Assembly (NCBI RefSeq): GCF_003258605.2
Contig: NZ_CP031264.1
Coordinates: forward strand, 4,712,001 to 4,776,000
Source of the DNA: Peterkaempfera bronchialis
GTDB lineage: Bacteria > Actinomycetota > Actinomycetes > Streptomycetales > Streptomycetaceae
Direction: 5' to 3'
Length of the DNA stretch: 64,000 bases
Position numbers and translations under genes: made by a program. Of the stretch, positions 6,771-15,699 are shown piece after piece; within the stretch, counting starts at the first letter, position 1, and every line of letters begins with the position of its first letter. The notes below the pieces were generated by a model, which was not told the DNA's origin, did not search any database, and saw only the letters and a program-made list of their open reading frames with translations.

Positions 6771-7617
6771 GCAGGTAGTTCCTGGCGTAGTGGAAGCCGA
6801 AGCCGCTGTGGATGGTGTCGGTCAGGTCCAGGGCGATCCCGTCGAAGGCCCTGGCGAGCAGCGGCGGGATCGCCACCGGGTCGCCGGGGTCGGCGATGTT
6901 CACCCAGCGGGCGACGTTCGGCGGACGGGTACCCCGGTCGGCGAGCGGGCCGGGCAGCAGCCGTTCGAAGACCGCGCCGGGCAGTGCCAGCGGTGAGCCC
7001 AGGGTGACCAGCAGCTCCACCTTCAGCTCGGGGTGGGCGTGCAGGGCCTCGTAGGTGACGACCGTGCCGAGCGAGTGCGCCACCACCACGGTCGGCCGGT
7101 GGTCGCGGATGCGGGACGCCACCTCCTCGCGTGCGTTTGTACGGGCCGGGCCGTCGGGGGTCCGCAGATAGGCGGCGACCTCGCGGAAGAAGACCCTGAC
7201 GAAGAGGCGGGTGAGCCGCCCGTTGAGGCTGAACTTCTCGGCCACCCACCCGGCCGTGTGCCGCAGCGGCAGGGTCAGCGCGCCCTGGGCCACCGCAGCG
7301 GGGGCGCCCAGTTCCGCCAGCCAGTCGGCGTACAGCCGCGCCTCCAGCGGGTCCTGCCAGTCGTCGTCCCCGTCGTCCCCGTCGTCCCCGTCGTCGCCGT
7401 CGTCGCCCTGGGCTGCCTGACGTCGGGTCAGGTGCGGGGCGTAGTAGGCCATCGCCACATCGAAGCGGTCGGGGTCGGTCCCGAGCCCGGCGGCGAGGTC
7501 GCGGGCCCAGTCGGCGGAGTAGGCGGCGCACACCTCGGCGGGGGTGCGGCGGGGGTCGTGGCAGCCGACGCCGTGCACGGCCACCACCGGCAGCGGTGCG
7601 GAGCGTGGATCTGTCAT
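6724..7617 (-). CDS. Alpha/beta hydrolase, third gene of caspase-STAND operon
   Basis: A 297-residue serine hydrolase. The strand-1 HGVG oxyanion loop is at 15-18, the nucleophile elbow AHSLG puts Ser182 in place, and candidate acid and base residues are Asp243 or Asp246 (NIADPGDPVAI) and His270. It could be a lipase, esterase or phospholipase; no signal peptide is visible, so it acts in the cytoplasm or on the inner membrane face. Its ATG overlaps the stop of the WD40 gene (ATGA, 7614-7617), so it is translated with the two upstream genes. Residues 71-86 are a repeated Asp-Asp-Gly run inserted between the first strands and a membrane-proximal helical cap. In this setting I infer an effector role, but no direct evidence is in the sequence. 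Confidence 0.75.
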   Translation of the reverse strand: MTDPRSAPLPVVAVHGVGCHDPRRTPAEVCAAYSADWARDLAAGLGTDPDRFDVAMAYYAPHLTRRQAAQGDDGDDGDDGDDGDDDWQDPLEARLYADWLAELGAPAAVAQGALTLPLRHTAGWVAEKFSLNGRLTRLFVRVFFREVAAYLRTPDGPARTNAREEVASRIRDHRPTVVVAHSLGTVVTYEALHAHPELKVELLVTLGSPLALPGAVFERLLPGPLADRGTRPPNVARWVNIADPGDPVAIPPLLARAFDGIALDLTDTIHSGFGFHYARNYLRCPGVAATLAPHLGQ

Positions 7618-10052
7618 GCGGGGTCTCCCTGAGTACGGGGCGGGGTGAGGGCGATGACCTCGTGGCCCATGCCGGCCACGGTGGTGCCGTCGGCGGCCAC
7701 GGCGACGCAGGTGAGGTCGTCGGGCAGGACGAGGGTGCCGAGCGGGGCGCCGGTGGCCAGGTCCCAGGCGCGGGCGGTCCGGTCGCTTCCGGTGGTGACG
7801 GCGGTGGGGCAGCCGTCCACAGTGAGCGCGGCGACGGCGGTGACCGCCGCGCTGTGGCCGTGCAGCAGGTGCAGCTGCTCGCCGGTGGCCAGGTCCCACA
7901 CCCGGGCGGTCCGGTCGCTTCCGGCGGTGACGGCGGTGGGGCGGCCGTTCACGGTGAGGGTGGTCACGGCGGTGACCGCCGCGCTGTGCCCGTGCAGGGT
8001 GCGCAGCAGCGTGCCGTCGGTGAGGTCCCACACCGAGGCCACCCGCTGGTTGCCGGCGGTGACGGCGGTGGGGCGGCCGTCCACGGTGAGGGCGGCGACG
8101 GCGGTGACGGCCGCGCTGTGGCCGTGCAGGGTGCGCAGCAGGGTGCCGGTGGTGAGGTCCCAGACCCGGGCGGTGGCGTCGTGTCCGGCGGTGACGGCCA
8201 GTGGGGTGCTGCCGGGTGGGTCGAGTACGGCGACCTGGGTGACCCGGTCGCGGTGGCCGGTGAGGGTGTGCAGGCAGTGGCCGGTGGTGAGGTCCCAGAC
8301 CCGGCCGGTGCCGTCGTTGCCGACGGTGACCGCCGCCGGGACGCCGCCCAGCAGCAGCACCGCCGCGTCCCGGACGCCCAGCGTGTGGCCGTGCAGGGTG
8401 CGCAGCAGGGTGCCGGTGGTGAGGTCCCAGACCCGGGCGGTGGCGTCGTGTCCGGCGGTGACGGCCAGTGGGGTGCTGCCGGGTGGGTCGAGTACGGCGA
8501 CCTGGGTGACCCGGTCGCGGTGGCCGGTGAGGGTGTGCAGGCAGTGGCCGGTGGTGAGGTCCCAGACCCGGCCGGTGTGGTCGTCGCTGACGGTGACCGC
8601 CGCCGGGGCGCCGCCGAGGGAGAATGCGGCCACCGAGGCCACCCGGCCGTGGTGGCCGCCGCGATCGGAGACGGCGGCGTCGGTGCGGAGGCTCCAGATC
8701 CGGGCGGTGCCGTCCCGGCTGGCGGTGACCGCCGTCGGCCGTCCTTCCAGGTCGACCACGGCGACGGCGGAGATCCCGGCCGTGTGCCCGGCGAGGAGCT
8801 GCCGGGTCTGGCCGGTCGTCAGGCCCCGGACCGCAGCGGTCCCGTCGTCCCCGGTGGTCAGCGCGGCCGGTCCGCCGTCGACCGAGTCGAGAGCGGGGAG
8901 GGCGGCGACATCGGTGAACCGCTGCCCCGCCCCGGTCGGCAGCCGGGTGAGACGGCCGGCGGGCGGGTCCCAGAGCGAGGCCGAGCCGTCGTAGCCGACG
9001 GTGACCACCAGCGGCCGGCCGTCCCGGTGGACGACGGCTGCCGCCTGGACCGCGTGCAGATGGTGGTGGACGCTCTCGAAGAGGGTCTCGGCGGTGGCGA
9101 GGTCCCACACCCGGACCGTGCCGTCATTGCTGCCGGTGACGGCGGCGGGCCTGCCGTCCAGCGGCAGCACGCAGAGTGCCTCGATGGAGTCCTGGTGGCG
9201 GGTGTACGTCAGCAGCGGTTCACCGTCGGCGGCATCCCACACCCGGGCGGTGCGGTCGTATCCGGCGGTGACCGCGACGGTACGGCCGCCGACGGTGGCG
9301 GCGGTGGCGGCGGTGACGGCCGCGCTGTGGCCGCGCAGCGTACGGAGCAGGGCGCCGGTCGCCGGGTCCCAGACCAGCACGGTGCCGTCCGCACCGCCGG
9401 TGAGGACCGCCGGTCGGCCGTCCATTCCGCCCAGGGGGAGGACGGCGACGGACTCCACGCCCGCCGCGTGCCCGGTGAAGGTGCTGACCACCTGGCCGGT
9501 GGAGAGGTCCCACACCCGGGCCGTGCGGTCCCGGCCGGTGGTGACGGCGGTCGGCCGCCCGTCCAGGACGAGCGCCGCCACACCGGTCAGCGGCAGCTCG
9601 TGCCCGACCAGGGTGGCCAGCAGCGACGACGACGTCTGGCCGCTGGTGGCCCACCGGGGGGCCCAGGAGGCCGATGGCCGGACGAGGCCCGGAAGCAGGT
9701 CGTCGGCCCGCAGCCGGGCGGCGTCCAGTCCCAGGATCTGCCGGCGCTGCTCCGGCTCCAGCGCATGGTGGACGCCGTACGAGGCGCGGTAGACGGCGGC
9801 GGCCAGCAGAGCCGGTCGGCCGACCGCCGCCGGCAGCACCGCGAGGATCGACGCCGGGTGGCCGTGCACCAGGAACTCGCCGTCCAGCAGCAGGTCGTCG
9901 ATGGCATCGGCGTGTGCCGCGTGGGCGGCGATGTGATGCAGCAGATAGGGGTCGGCGGCGTGCCATGCCCGGCCGTGCGGCGCCGGGGGTACGGCCCGGA
10001 GCAGCCGCTGGTACACGGCCTGCCCATGGGCGGTGCCGGGCACCCGGCTCAT
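7614..10052 (-). CDS. WD40 protein, 14 blades, with N-terminal STAND helical segment
   Basis: An 812-residue protein. Residues 1 to about 120 are helical (LLHHIAAHAAHADAIDDLLL...) and match the region that, in fused caspase/NTPase/WD40 proteins, sits between the NTPase winged helix and the propeller. The rest is WD40: I count 14 blade ends (VWDL, VWDP, LWDP, IWSL and similar), enough for two seven-bladed propellers. The start ATG overlaps the stop of the NTPase gene by 4 bp (10049-10052), and its own stop overlaps the hydrolase start. Two blade pairs are identical over 194 bp. The likely role is ligand or partner sensing for the upstream NTPase. The frame stays open upstream as far as 11717, but that part is a shadow of the NTPase gene. 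Confidence 0.85.
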   Translation of the reverse strand: MSRVPGTAHGQAVYQRLLRAVPPAPHGRAWHAADPYLLHHIAAHAAHADAIDDLLLDGEFLVHGHPASILAVLPAAVGRPALLAAAVYRASYGVHHALEPEQRRQILGLDAARLRADDLLPGLVRPSASWAPRWATSGQTSSSLLATLVGHELPLTGVAALVLDGRPTAVTTGRDRTARVWDLSTGQVVSTFTGHAAGVESVAVLPLGGMDGRPAVLTGGADGTVLVWDPATGALLRTLRGHSAAVTAATAATVGGRTVAVTAGYDRTARVWDAADGEPLLTYTRHQDSIEALCVLPLDGRPAAVTGSNDGTVRVWDLATAETLFESVHHHLHAVQAAAVVHRDGRPLVVTVGYDGSASLWDPPAGRLTRLPTGAGQRFTDVAALPALDSVDGGPAALTTGDDGTAAVRGLTTGQTRQLLAGHTAGISAVAVVDLEGRPTAVTASRDGTARIWSLRTDAAVSDRGGHHGRVASVAAFSLGGAPAAVTVSDDHTGRVWDLTTGHCLHTLTGHRDRVTQVAVLDPPGSTPLAVTAGHDATARVWDLTTGTLLRTLHGHTLGVRDAAVLLLGGVPAAVTVGNDGTGRVWDLTTGHCLHTLTGHRDRVTQVAVLDPPGSTPLAVTAGHDATARVWDLTTGTLLRTLHGHSAAVTAVAALTVDGRPTAVTAGNQRVASVWDLTDGTLLRTLHGHSAAVTAVTTLTVNGRPTAVTAGSDRTARVWDLATGEQLHLLHGHSAAVTAVAALTVDGCPTAVTTGSDRTARAWDLATGAPLGTLVLPDDLTCVAVAADGTTVAGMGHEVIALTPPRTQGDPA
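8117..8577 (-). repeat. Identical 194-bp direct repeats inside WD40 gene
   Basis: 8117-8310 and 8384-8577 read as identical, with a 267-bp period. This equals 89 codons, or two WD40 blades. The 73 bp between them differ from the neighbouring blades, so this is a recent in-frame duplication or gene conversion. Confidence 0.85.
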
Positions 10053-12172
10053 CCCGGGCCTCCCGCTGGTTCCGCTGGTTCCGATGGTTCCGCTGGGCCG
10101 CCGCCGGTGCCCAACGGGTCCAGCCGCAGTTGCTCCGCCAGGCTCTCGTGGAAGAGCCGGTAGAGCGTGGTGCCGTCCACCTCCACGTCCCGGCGCAGAT
10201 AGAAGCGGGCCCCGTCCAGGGCGTGGCGGACCTCGCCGGTCGGCAGCGGCCCGTCGTCCGGGTGGCCGGGGGTGAAGGCCGCCGCGACATGCCGCACCAC
10301 GCGTTCGGGCATGCCCAGGCCCTGCGCGTGGGCGAGGGCCGCCAGGACGGACCGTAAGAGGGGCCCCTCGCCGGACCGGGCCAGGTCCATCTCCAGCAGG
10401 CTGGGCAGGTCCCTCGGGACGGCGTGGCCGAGCCGCTCGGCGGCGCCCGGATCGGGCTCGGCGGGACGCTCCAGCACCTGCCGTACATAGAGTCCGGCCA
10501 CCAGGAACTCCCCCCAGTCCAGCGGGCCCGCCCCGGTGGGAGGGGGATCGGGGTCGCCGACGCCGGTGAGCCGGGCCGCGATGCCATGGGCCAGCCGCCG
10601 CGCGGACTCCACCATGCCCACCCGGCCGTAGGGGGTGTCCACGGCGAGCAGATCGACGATGTAGGCGTGCAGCGCCTCGTACACCTCCTCCGGGGTGGCC
10701 CGGTCCAGGTGTGTCAGCGCCCCCTCCGCGTCGGCCGAGGCCAGCAGCGGCGCGGACGCCGGGTCCTCCCGCGTCCCGACCAGCAGCCGCAGCCCCGCCC
10801 CGGCGTCCTGGGCGACGGTACGGGCCAGCGGCAGCAGCAGGGCCCGGGTGACGTCCTGGGGGCGCTCGGCCTCGTCCAGCGCGTCGATCACCACGCTGTA
10901 CGGACGGCCCGGACGGCTGCCCGCCAGCCGCAGCAGGCTCTCGGCACCCCAGCCGCCCTCGGGCCGGTCGCCGTCGCGTCCGCCCAGCTGCCGCGCCACC
11001 GAGTCGGCGATCTCCGCCAGGGTGCGGCGGCGCGCATGGACGACCGCCAGCCGGTCGTTCTCGGCGGGCCGGTGCGCCAACCCGGTCCAGAGCTGCCGCG
11101 AGGACCCCCGCAGCAGGGGGTGCGCCGCGCACACCAGGACGCCCAGCAGCGCCGACTTCCCGGCCCCGGGCTTGCCGGTGACGACGCGCAGCGCCTTGCC
11201 GTGCCCGTCGAACCAGCCGGTGAGCGTGCGCAGCTCCCGTCGGCGCCCGTGGAAGTACCCATGGCCGACGCCCCGCCCCAGCGGTTCGGCCCCCGAGCCA
11301 TGGCTGAGGAAGTGCCAGGCGTCGAAGGCGCCGTCCAGCGACTCCAGCGCGGGCAGCAGCTCCTCGCCGCCCGCCCCCGCCGGGGCGGTGCGGTCCCGTC
11401 GGCCGGGCCGGTGGCGGGGGTTGGGGAAGAACGGCAGATGGTCCAGGCGCGCGGTGAAGGGGATCCGGCTGACGTCGATCTCCTGCACATAGCCCTCGAC
11501 GGCACTGAGCTCCGCGACCTCCCGGTCGATCTCCCGGGCCACGGTCTCCAGCGGCAGGTACGGCAGCGAGTCGTCCACCCGCAGCTCGTCGTCGCGGTAG
11601 CGGCGCAGCACGGTCGCGGTGGCGCGGCTCAGCCGGCAGTCGAACGCCTTGCTGTCCCGGGCGGTCGCCGCGATCACCCAGAGGCGGCGCCGCTCGGGCC
11701 GCATGCTCTGGTGCCACGGCAGTGAGGCGGCGGCCCCGGAGTGGCAGAGGTCCAGGATCAGCAGGGTGAGCGGCCGGTCCTCCTCGGGGTGGTCCTCGAC
11801 CCGGCTGATCCAGGAGTCGACCGACTCCTCCACCCGCCTGCCGTCGCGCCCGATGACATAGAGGTGCCCGCTGCCCCTGCGGGCCAGGTCGCCATGGCCG
11901 ACCACATGGACCACCAGCACGCCCCGCGCCTCGCCCAGCGCCTCGGTCACCTGCTCGGTGAGCCGGTCGGCGTGGTCGGCGTCATCGGCGGGCCGGGGCC
12001 GCTCGCGGTAGCCGAAACCGTCCAGCGCCGCCACGATCGAGGCGGCGTGCTGGGGTGCCTCCAGCAGCGGTGCCAGGGCGTCCAGGGCCGGCGGGCCCTC
12101 CTCCGGCCCTCCCGACCCACCTGACTGCGGCACCCCGATGGCCACGACGGAGCGCGCGGCAACCCCCGCCAT
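10049..12172 (-). CDS. Caspase-like protease fused to P-loop (STAND-type) NTPase
   Basis: A 707-residue protein. Residues 1 to about 230 are a caspase/C14-like fold with the dyad His93 (VVHVVGHGD) and Cys143 (LILDLCHSG). A linker leads to a P-loop NTPase: Walker A GKPGAGKS at 333-340, Walker B-like VVIDALDE near 427-434, and an arginine motif LLVGTRE near 463-469, followed by a helical/winged-helix region ending FHESLAEQLRL. Related proteins usually continue into WD40 repeats in one chain; here the chain stops and the WD40 part is a separate gene in another frame with an ATGA overlap. Four 9-bp repeats (10063-10098) encode a Pro/Glu tail. It probably acts as a regulated protease or switch in defence or cell death; no partner outside the operon is visible. 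Confidence 0.85.
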   Translation of the reverse strand: MAGVAARSVVAIGVPQSGGSGGPEEGPPALDALAPLLEAPQHAASIVAALDGFGYRERPRPADDADHADRLTEQVTEALGEARGVLVVHVVGHGDLARRGSGHLYVIGRDGRRVEESVDSWISRVEDHPEEDRPLTLLILDLCHSGAAASLPWHQSMRPERRRLWVIAATARDSKAFDCRLSRATATVLRRYRDDELRVDDSLPYLPLETVAREIDREVAELSAVEGYVQEIDVSRIPFTARLDHLPFFPNPRHRPGRRDRTAPAGAGGEELLPALESLDGAFDAWHFLSHGSGAEPLGRGVGHGYFHGRRRELRTLTGWFDGHGKALRVVTGKPGAGKSALLGVLVCAAHPLLRGSSRQLWTGLAHRPAENDRLAVVHARRRTLAEIADSVARQLGGRDGDRPEGGWGAESLLRLAGSRPGRPYSVVIDALDEAERPQDVTRALLLPLARTVAQDAGAGLRLLVGTREDPASAPLLASADAEGALTHLDRATPEEVYEALHAYIVDLLAVDTPYGRVGMVESARRLAHGIAARLTGVGDPDPPPTGAGPLDWGEFLVAGLYVRQVLERPAEPDPGAAERLGHAVPRDLPSLLEMDLARSGEGPLLRSVLAALAHAQGLGMPERVVRHVAAAFTPGHPDDGPLPTGEVRHALDGARFYLRRDVEVDGTTLYRLFHESLAEQLRLDPLGTGGGPAEPSEPAEPAGGPG

Positions 12173-12276
12173 CCCCCTGCCCCCTCAGGCTTGCCGGAAT
12201 GGAAACGCTCAGGAGGATACTGATCCGGCCATGGCGGCGGTGGCACTTCGGGAGACCCGGGGCGGACCAACCCCGG

Positions 12277-13644
12277 TCAGCACTCGATGACGTTGACCGC
12301 CAGGCCGCCGCGCGAGGTCTCCTTGTACTTGACCTTCATGTCGGCGCCGGTCTCCTTCATGGTCTTGATGGCCTTGTCGAGGGAGACATGGTGGCGGCCG
12401 TCGCCGCGCAGCGCCATCCGGGCGGCGGTGACGGCCTTGACGGAGGCCATGCCGTTCCGCTCGATGCAGGGGATCTGGACCAGGCCGCCGACCGGGTCGC
12501 AGGTCAGGCCGAGGTTGTGCTCGATGCCGATCTCGGCGGCGTTCTCCACCTGCTCGGGGGTGCCGCCCAGCACCTCGGCCAGACCGCCGGCCGCCATCGA
12601 GCAGGCGGAGCCGACCTCGCCCTGGCAGCCGACCTCGGCGCCGGAGATGGAGGCGTTCTCCTTGAAGAGCATGCCGATCGCGCCGGCGGCGAGCATAAAG
12701 CGGACGATGCCGTCCTCGTCGGCGCCCGGGATGAAGGTGAGGTAGTAGTGCAGCACGGCCGGGATGATCCCGGCGGCGCCGTTGGTGGGGGCGGTGACCA
12801 CCCGGCCGCCGGCCGCGTTCTCCTCGTTGACGGCCATCGCGTAGAGGGTGACCCACTCCATGGCGTTGGCCGGGCCGATGCCCTCGGTGCGCAGCGCCCG
12901 GGCGGCGGTGGCGGCCCGGCGGCGGACCTTGAGGCCGCCCGGCAGGATGCCCTCGCGGGTCATCCCGGCGTCGACGCACTCCCGCATCACCCGCCAGATC
13001 TCCAGCAGCCCGGCTCGGATCTCCGCCTCGCTGCGCCAGGCCCGCTCGTTCTCCAGCATCAGCGCGGAGATGGAGAGCCCGGTGGTGCGGGTGAGGTGCA
13101 GCAGTTCCTCGCCGGTGCGGAAGGGGTGGCGCAGCACGGTGTCGTCGGGCTTGACCCGGTCGGCGCCGATGGCGTCCTCGTCGACGACGAAGCCGCCGCC
13201 GACCGAGTAGTAGGTCTTCTCCAGCAGCGGCACCCCGGCGGCGTCGTAGGCGCAGAGGGTCATGCCGTTGGCGTGGTAGGGCAGCGAGCGGCGGCGGTGC
13301 AGGATCAGCTGGGTGTCCGGGTCGAAGGCGATCTCCTGGGCGCCGAGCAGGCTGAGCCGGCCGGTCGCCTTGATCCGCTCCACATCCAGGTCGGCCTGGG
13401 CGATGTCGACGGTGCGCGGGGAGTTGCCCTCCAGGCCGAGCAGCACGGCCTTGGGGGTGCCGTGGCCGTGGCCGGTGGCGCCGAGGGAGCCGAAGAGTTC
13501 GGCGCGGACGGAGTCGGTCTGGGCCAGCAGCCCTTCGGATTTCAGCCGCCGGGCGAACATCCGGGCGGCGCGCATCGGGCCGACCGTATGCGAGGAGGAC
13601 GGGCCGATGCCGATGGAGAAGAGGTCGAAGACGCTGATGGCCAC
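12277..13644 (-). CDS. sdaA: L-serine ammonia-lyase (serine dehydratase)
   Basis: A 455-residue single-chain iron-sulfur L-serine dehydratase converting serine to pyruvate and ammonia. The N-terminal signature [18 protein letters not shown] is present, with conserved Cys segments ([24 protein letters not shown]) expected to hold the 4Fe-4S cluster. The start is GTG 13644 ([10 protein letters not shown]). It is the last gene behind the glycine riboswitch after gcvT, gcvH and glyA, completing glycine to serine to pyruvate. A hairpin separates it from glyA, so part of its expression may be independent. The caspase-like gene begins 104 bp downstream on the same strand. Confidence 0.96.
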   Translation of the reverse strand: MAISVFDLFSIGIGPSSSHTVGPMRAARMFARRLKSEGLLAQTDSVRAELFGSLGATGHGHGTPKAVLLGLEGNSPRTVDIAQADLDVERIKATGRLSLLGAQEIAFDPDTQLILHRRRSLPYHANGMTLCAYDAAGVPLLEKTYYSVGGGFVVDEDAIGADRVKPDDTVLRHPFRTGEELLHLTRTTGLSISALMLENERAWRSEAEIRAGLLEIWRVMRECVDAGMTREGILPGGLKVRRRAATAARALRTEGIGPANAMEWVTLYAMAVNEENAAGGRVVTAPTNGAAGIIPAVLHYYLTFIPGADEDGIVRFMLAAGAIGMLFKENASISGAEVGCQGEVGSACSMAAGGLAEVLGGTPEQVENAAEIGIEHNLGLTCDPVGGLVQIPCIERNGMASVKAVTAARMALRGDGRHHVSLDKAIKTMKETGADMKVKYKETSRGGLAVNVIEC

Positions 13645-13749
13645 GGGTGGGGCTCCCGGGGGTCACCCCCACGGTGGTGGGGAAGGCGAACCCGTTCGGC
13701 CCTCGCTCCGGGGTACCGGGCGGACGGCGACGGGTGGGGCAGGGGGTGC

Positions 13750-13782
13750 GGGGCGGGCGGTCGGGTCTCGGCCGCCCGCCCC
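13750..13782 (-). terminator. Hairpin between glyA and sdaA
   Basis: GGGGCGGGCGG (13750-13760) pairs with CCGCCCGCCCC (13772-13782), a perfect 11-bp stem. A second 8-bp palindrome (GAGAGGGG-GT-CCCCTCTC, 13848-13865) lies just after the glyA stop. Either may attenuate read-through into sdaA. Confidence 0.5.
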
Positions 13783-13874
13783 GCCGTCTCGCGCGGGAGA
13801 CGCGGAGACGTTGGGACGCGGAGATGTCGAGACTCTGGGAACGCGCAGAGAGGGGGTCCCCTCTCAGGGTGCGG

Positions 13875-15143
13875 TCAGAGCTCGGGGTAGAGCGGGTGCT
13901 TGGCTGCCAGCGCGGTGACGCGGGCCTTCAGCGACTCGGCCTTGGCCTGGTCGAAGCCCGGCTTCAGGGCCTCGGCGATCACCTCGGCGACCTCGCGGAA
14001 GTCCTCCGCCCCGAAGCCTCGGGTGGCCAGCGCCGGGGTGCCGATCCGCAGACCGGAGGTGACCATCGGCGGGCGGGGGTCGAACGGCACCGCGTTGCGG
14101 TTGACGGTGATGCCGACCTCGTGCAGCCGGTCCTCGGCCTGCTGCCCGTCCAGCTCGCTGTTGCGCAGGTCGACCAGGACCAGGTGGACGTCGGTGCCGC
14201 CGGAGAGGACGGCGACGCCCGCCTCGGCGGTGTCCGCCTGGGTGAGGCGCTCGGCCAGGATCTTCGCGCCGTCCAGGGTGCGCTGCTGGCGCTCCTTGAA
14301 CTCCTCCGAGGCGGCGACCTTGAAGGAGACCGCCTTGGCGGCGATCACATGCTCCAGCGGGCCGCCCTGCTGGCCGGGGAAGACCGCGGAGTTGATCTTC
14401 TTGGCCAGCGCGGCCTTGGAGAGGATCACACCGCCGCGCGGGCCGCCCAGGGTCTTGTGGGTGGTGGTGGTCACCACGTCCGCGTACGGCACCGGGGAGG
14501 GGTGCAGCCCGGCGGCCACCAGGCCGGCGAAGTGCGCCATGTCCACCATCAGGTAGGCGCCGACCTCGTCCGCGATCCGGCGGAAGGCGGCGAAGTCCAG
14601 CTGGCGGGGGTAGGCGGACCAGCCGGCCACGATCAGCTTGGGCCGGTGCTCCTTGGCGAGGCGCTCGACCTCGTCCATGTCGACCCGGCTGGTCTTCTCG
14701 TCCACGTGGTAGGCGACGACGTTGTACAGCTTGCCGGAGAAGTTGATCCGCATGCCGTGGGTGAGGTGCCCGCCGTGCGCCAGGTCCAGGCCGAGGATGG
14801 TGTCGCCCGGCTGGAGCAGGGCGAACATCGCGGCGGCGTTGGCCTGGGCGCCGGAGTGCGGCTGGACGTTGGCCGCCTCGGCGCCGAACAGCTCCTTGAT
14901 GCGGTCGATCGCGATCTGCTCGACCACGTCGACATGCTCGCAGCCGCCGTAGTAGCGGCGGCCGGGGTAGCCCTCGGCGTACTTGTTGGTGAGGACCGAG
15001 CCCTGCGCCTCCATGACCGCCACCGGGGCGAAGTTCTCGGAGGCGATCATCTCAAGGGTGGTCTGCTGCCGGTGCAGCTCGGCGTCGACCGCGGCGGCGA
15101 CCTCGGGGTCGAGGGCGTGCAGGGACTGGTTGAGAACCGTCAT
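13875..15143 (-). CDS. glyA: Serine hydroxymethyltransferase
   Basis: A 422-residue PLP enzyme interconverting serine and glycine with tetrahydrofolate. Lys230 in [14 protein letters not shown] is the PLP lysine, and the N-terminal MIASENF and HGGHLTHG signatures are intact. The length is normal. In this operon, after gcvT and gcvH, it uses the methylene-THF made by glycine cleavage to turn a second glycine into serine, which sdaA then deaminates. It sits in the transcript governed by the glycine riboswitch. The ATG at 15143 aligns with other SHMT N-termini. Confidence 0.97.
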   Translation of the reverse strand: MTVLNQSLHALDPEVAAAVDAELHRQQTTLEMIASENFAPVAVMEAQGSVLTNKYAEGYPGRRYYGGCEHVDVVEQIAIDRIKELFGAEAANVQPHSGAQANAAAMFALLQPGDTILGLDLAHGGHLTHGMRINFSGKLYNVVAYHVDEKTSRVDMDEVERLAKEHRPKLIVAGWSAYPRQLDFAAFRRIADEVGAYLMVDMAHFAGLVAAGLHPSPVPYADVVTTTTHKTLGGPRGGVILSKAALAKKINSAVFPGQQGGPLEHVIAAKAVSFKVAASEEFKERQQRTLDGAKILAERLTQADTAEAGVAVLSGGTDVHLVLVDLRNSELDGQQAEDRLHEVGITVNRNAVPFDPRPPMVTSGLRIGTPALATRGFGAEDFREVAEVIAEALKPGFDQAKAESLKARVTALAAKHPLYPEL

Positions 15144-15230
15144 CAGGGGTCTTCCGGTGAAGGGGCGGGCGGGGAGACCGGGGCGGCCGCAGACGGGGTC
15201 ATACCGCTGCGGCCGCTGCGGGGAGGAGTC

Positions 15231-15608
15231 TCAGCCGCCGGTGAAGGCGGAGTACTCGTCGGCGCTCAGCAGGCCCTCGGGGTCGCCGTCGAGCCGGACC
15301 TTGAACAGCCAGCCGTCCTCGAAGGGGCCGGAGTTCACAAGCGCGGGGTCGTCCACCACGGCCTGGTTGACCTCGGTCACCTCGCCCGAGGCGGGGGAGT
15401 ACAGGTCGCTGACCGACTTGGTGGACTCGAGCTCCCCGCACGGCTCACCTGCGGTGATGGTCTGGCCGACCTCCGGAAGCTGCACAAAGACCACGTCACC
15501 GAGGGCGTCGGCGGCATGGGCGGTGATGCCCACGGTGGACACGCCGCCCTCCGGGACGGTCAGCCACTCGTGCTCCTTGCTGAACTTCAGATGCTGCGGG
15601 TTGCTCAT
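15231..15608 (-). CDS. gcvH: Glycine cleavage system H protein
   Basis: A 125-residue lipoyl carrier that shuttles the aminomethyl group between the P, T and L proteins. The lipoylation site is Lys64 in [11 protein letters not shown]. The length and the C-terminal [13 protein letters not shown] are typical. The start ATG 15608 follows gcvT by 91 bp on the same strand. The P protein gene is not in the window, as in many actinomycetes where gcvP is elsewhere. Confidence 0.96.
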   Translation of the reverse strand: MSNPQHLKFSKEHEWLTVPEGGVSTVGITAHAADALGDVVFVQLPEVGQTITAGEPCGELESTKSVSDLYSPASGEVTEVNQAVVDDPALVNSGPFEDGWLFKVRLDGDPEGLLSADEYSAFTGG

Positions 15609-15699
15609 GGCGGCAATTCTCCAGGATGGGATGCGGGTACGGCGAAACGGGCCGGGACACGGGTTGGGACACGGCCGGGAACGGGGGGTGGCGCGGAGG

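Noticed and set aside
7596-10163. An 855-residue plus-strand open frame opposite the WD40 gene
   Set aside because: Its apparent repeats only mirror the WD40 repeats on the other strand.
10053-11717. N-terminal extension of the WD40 gene
   Set aside because: The frame stays open, but the sequence is the shadow of the caspase/NTPase gene; the ATGA overlap marks the true start.
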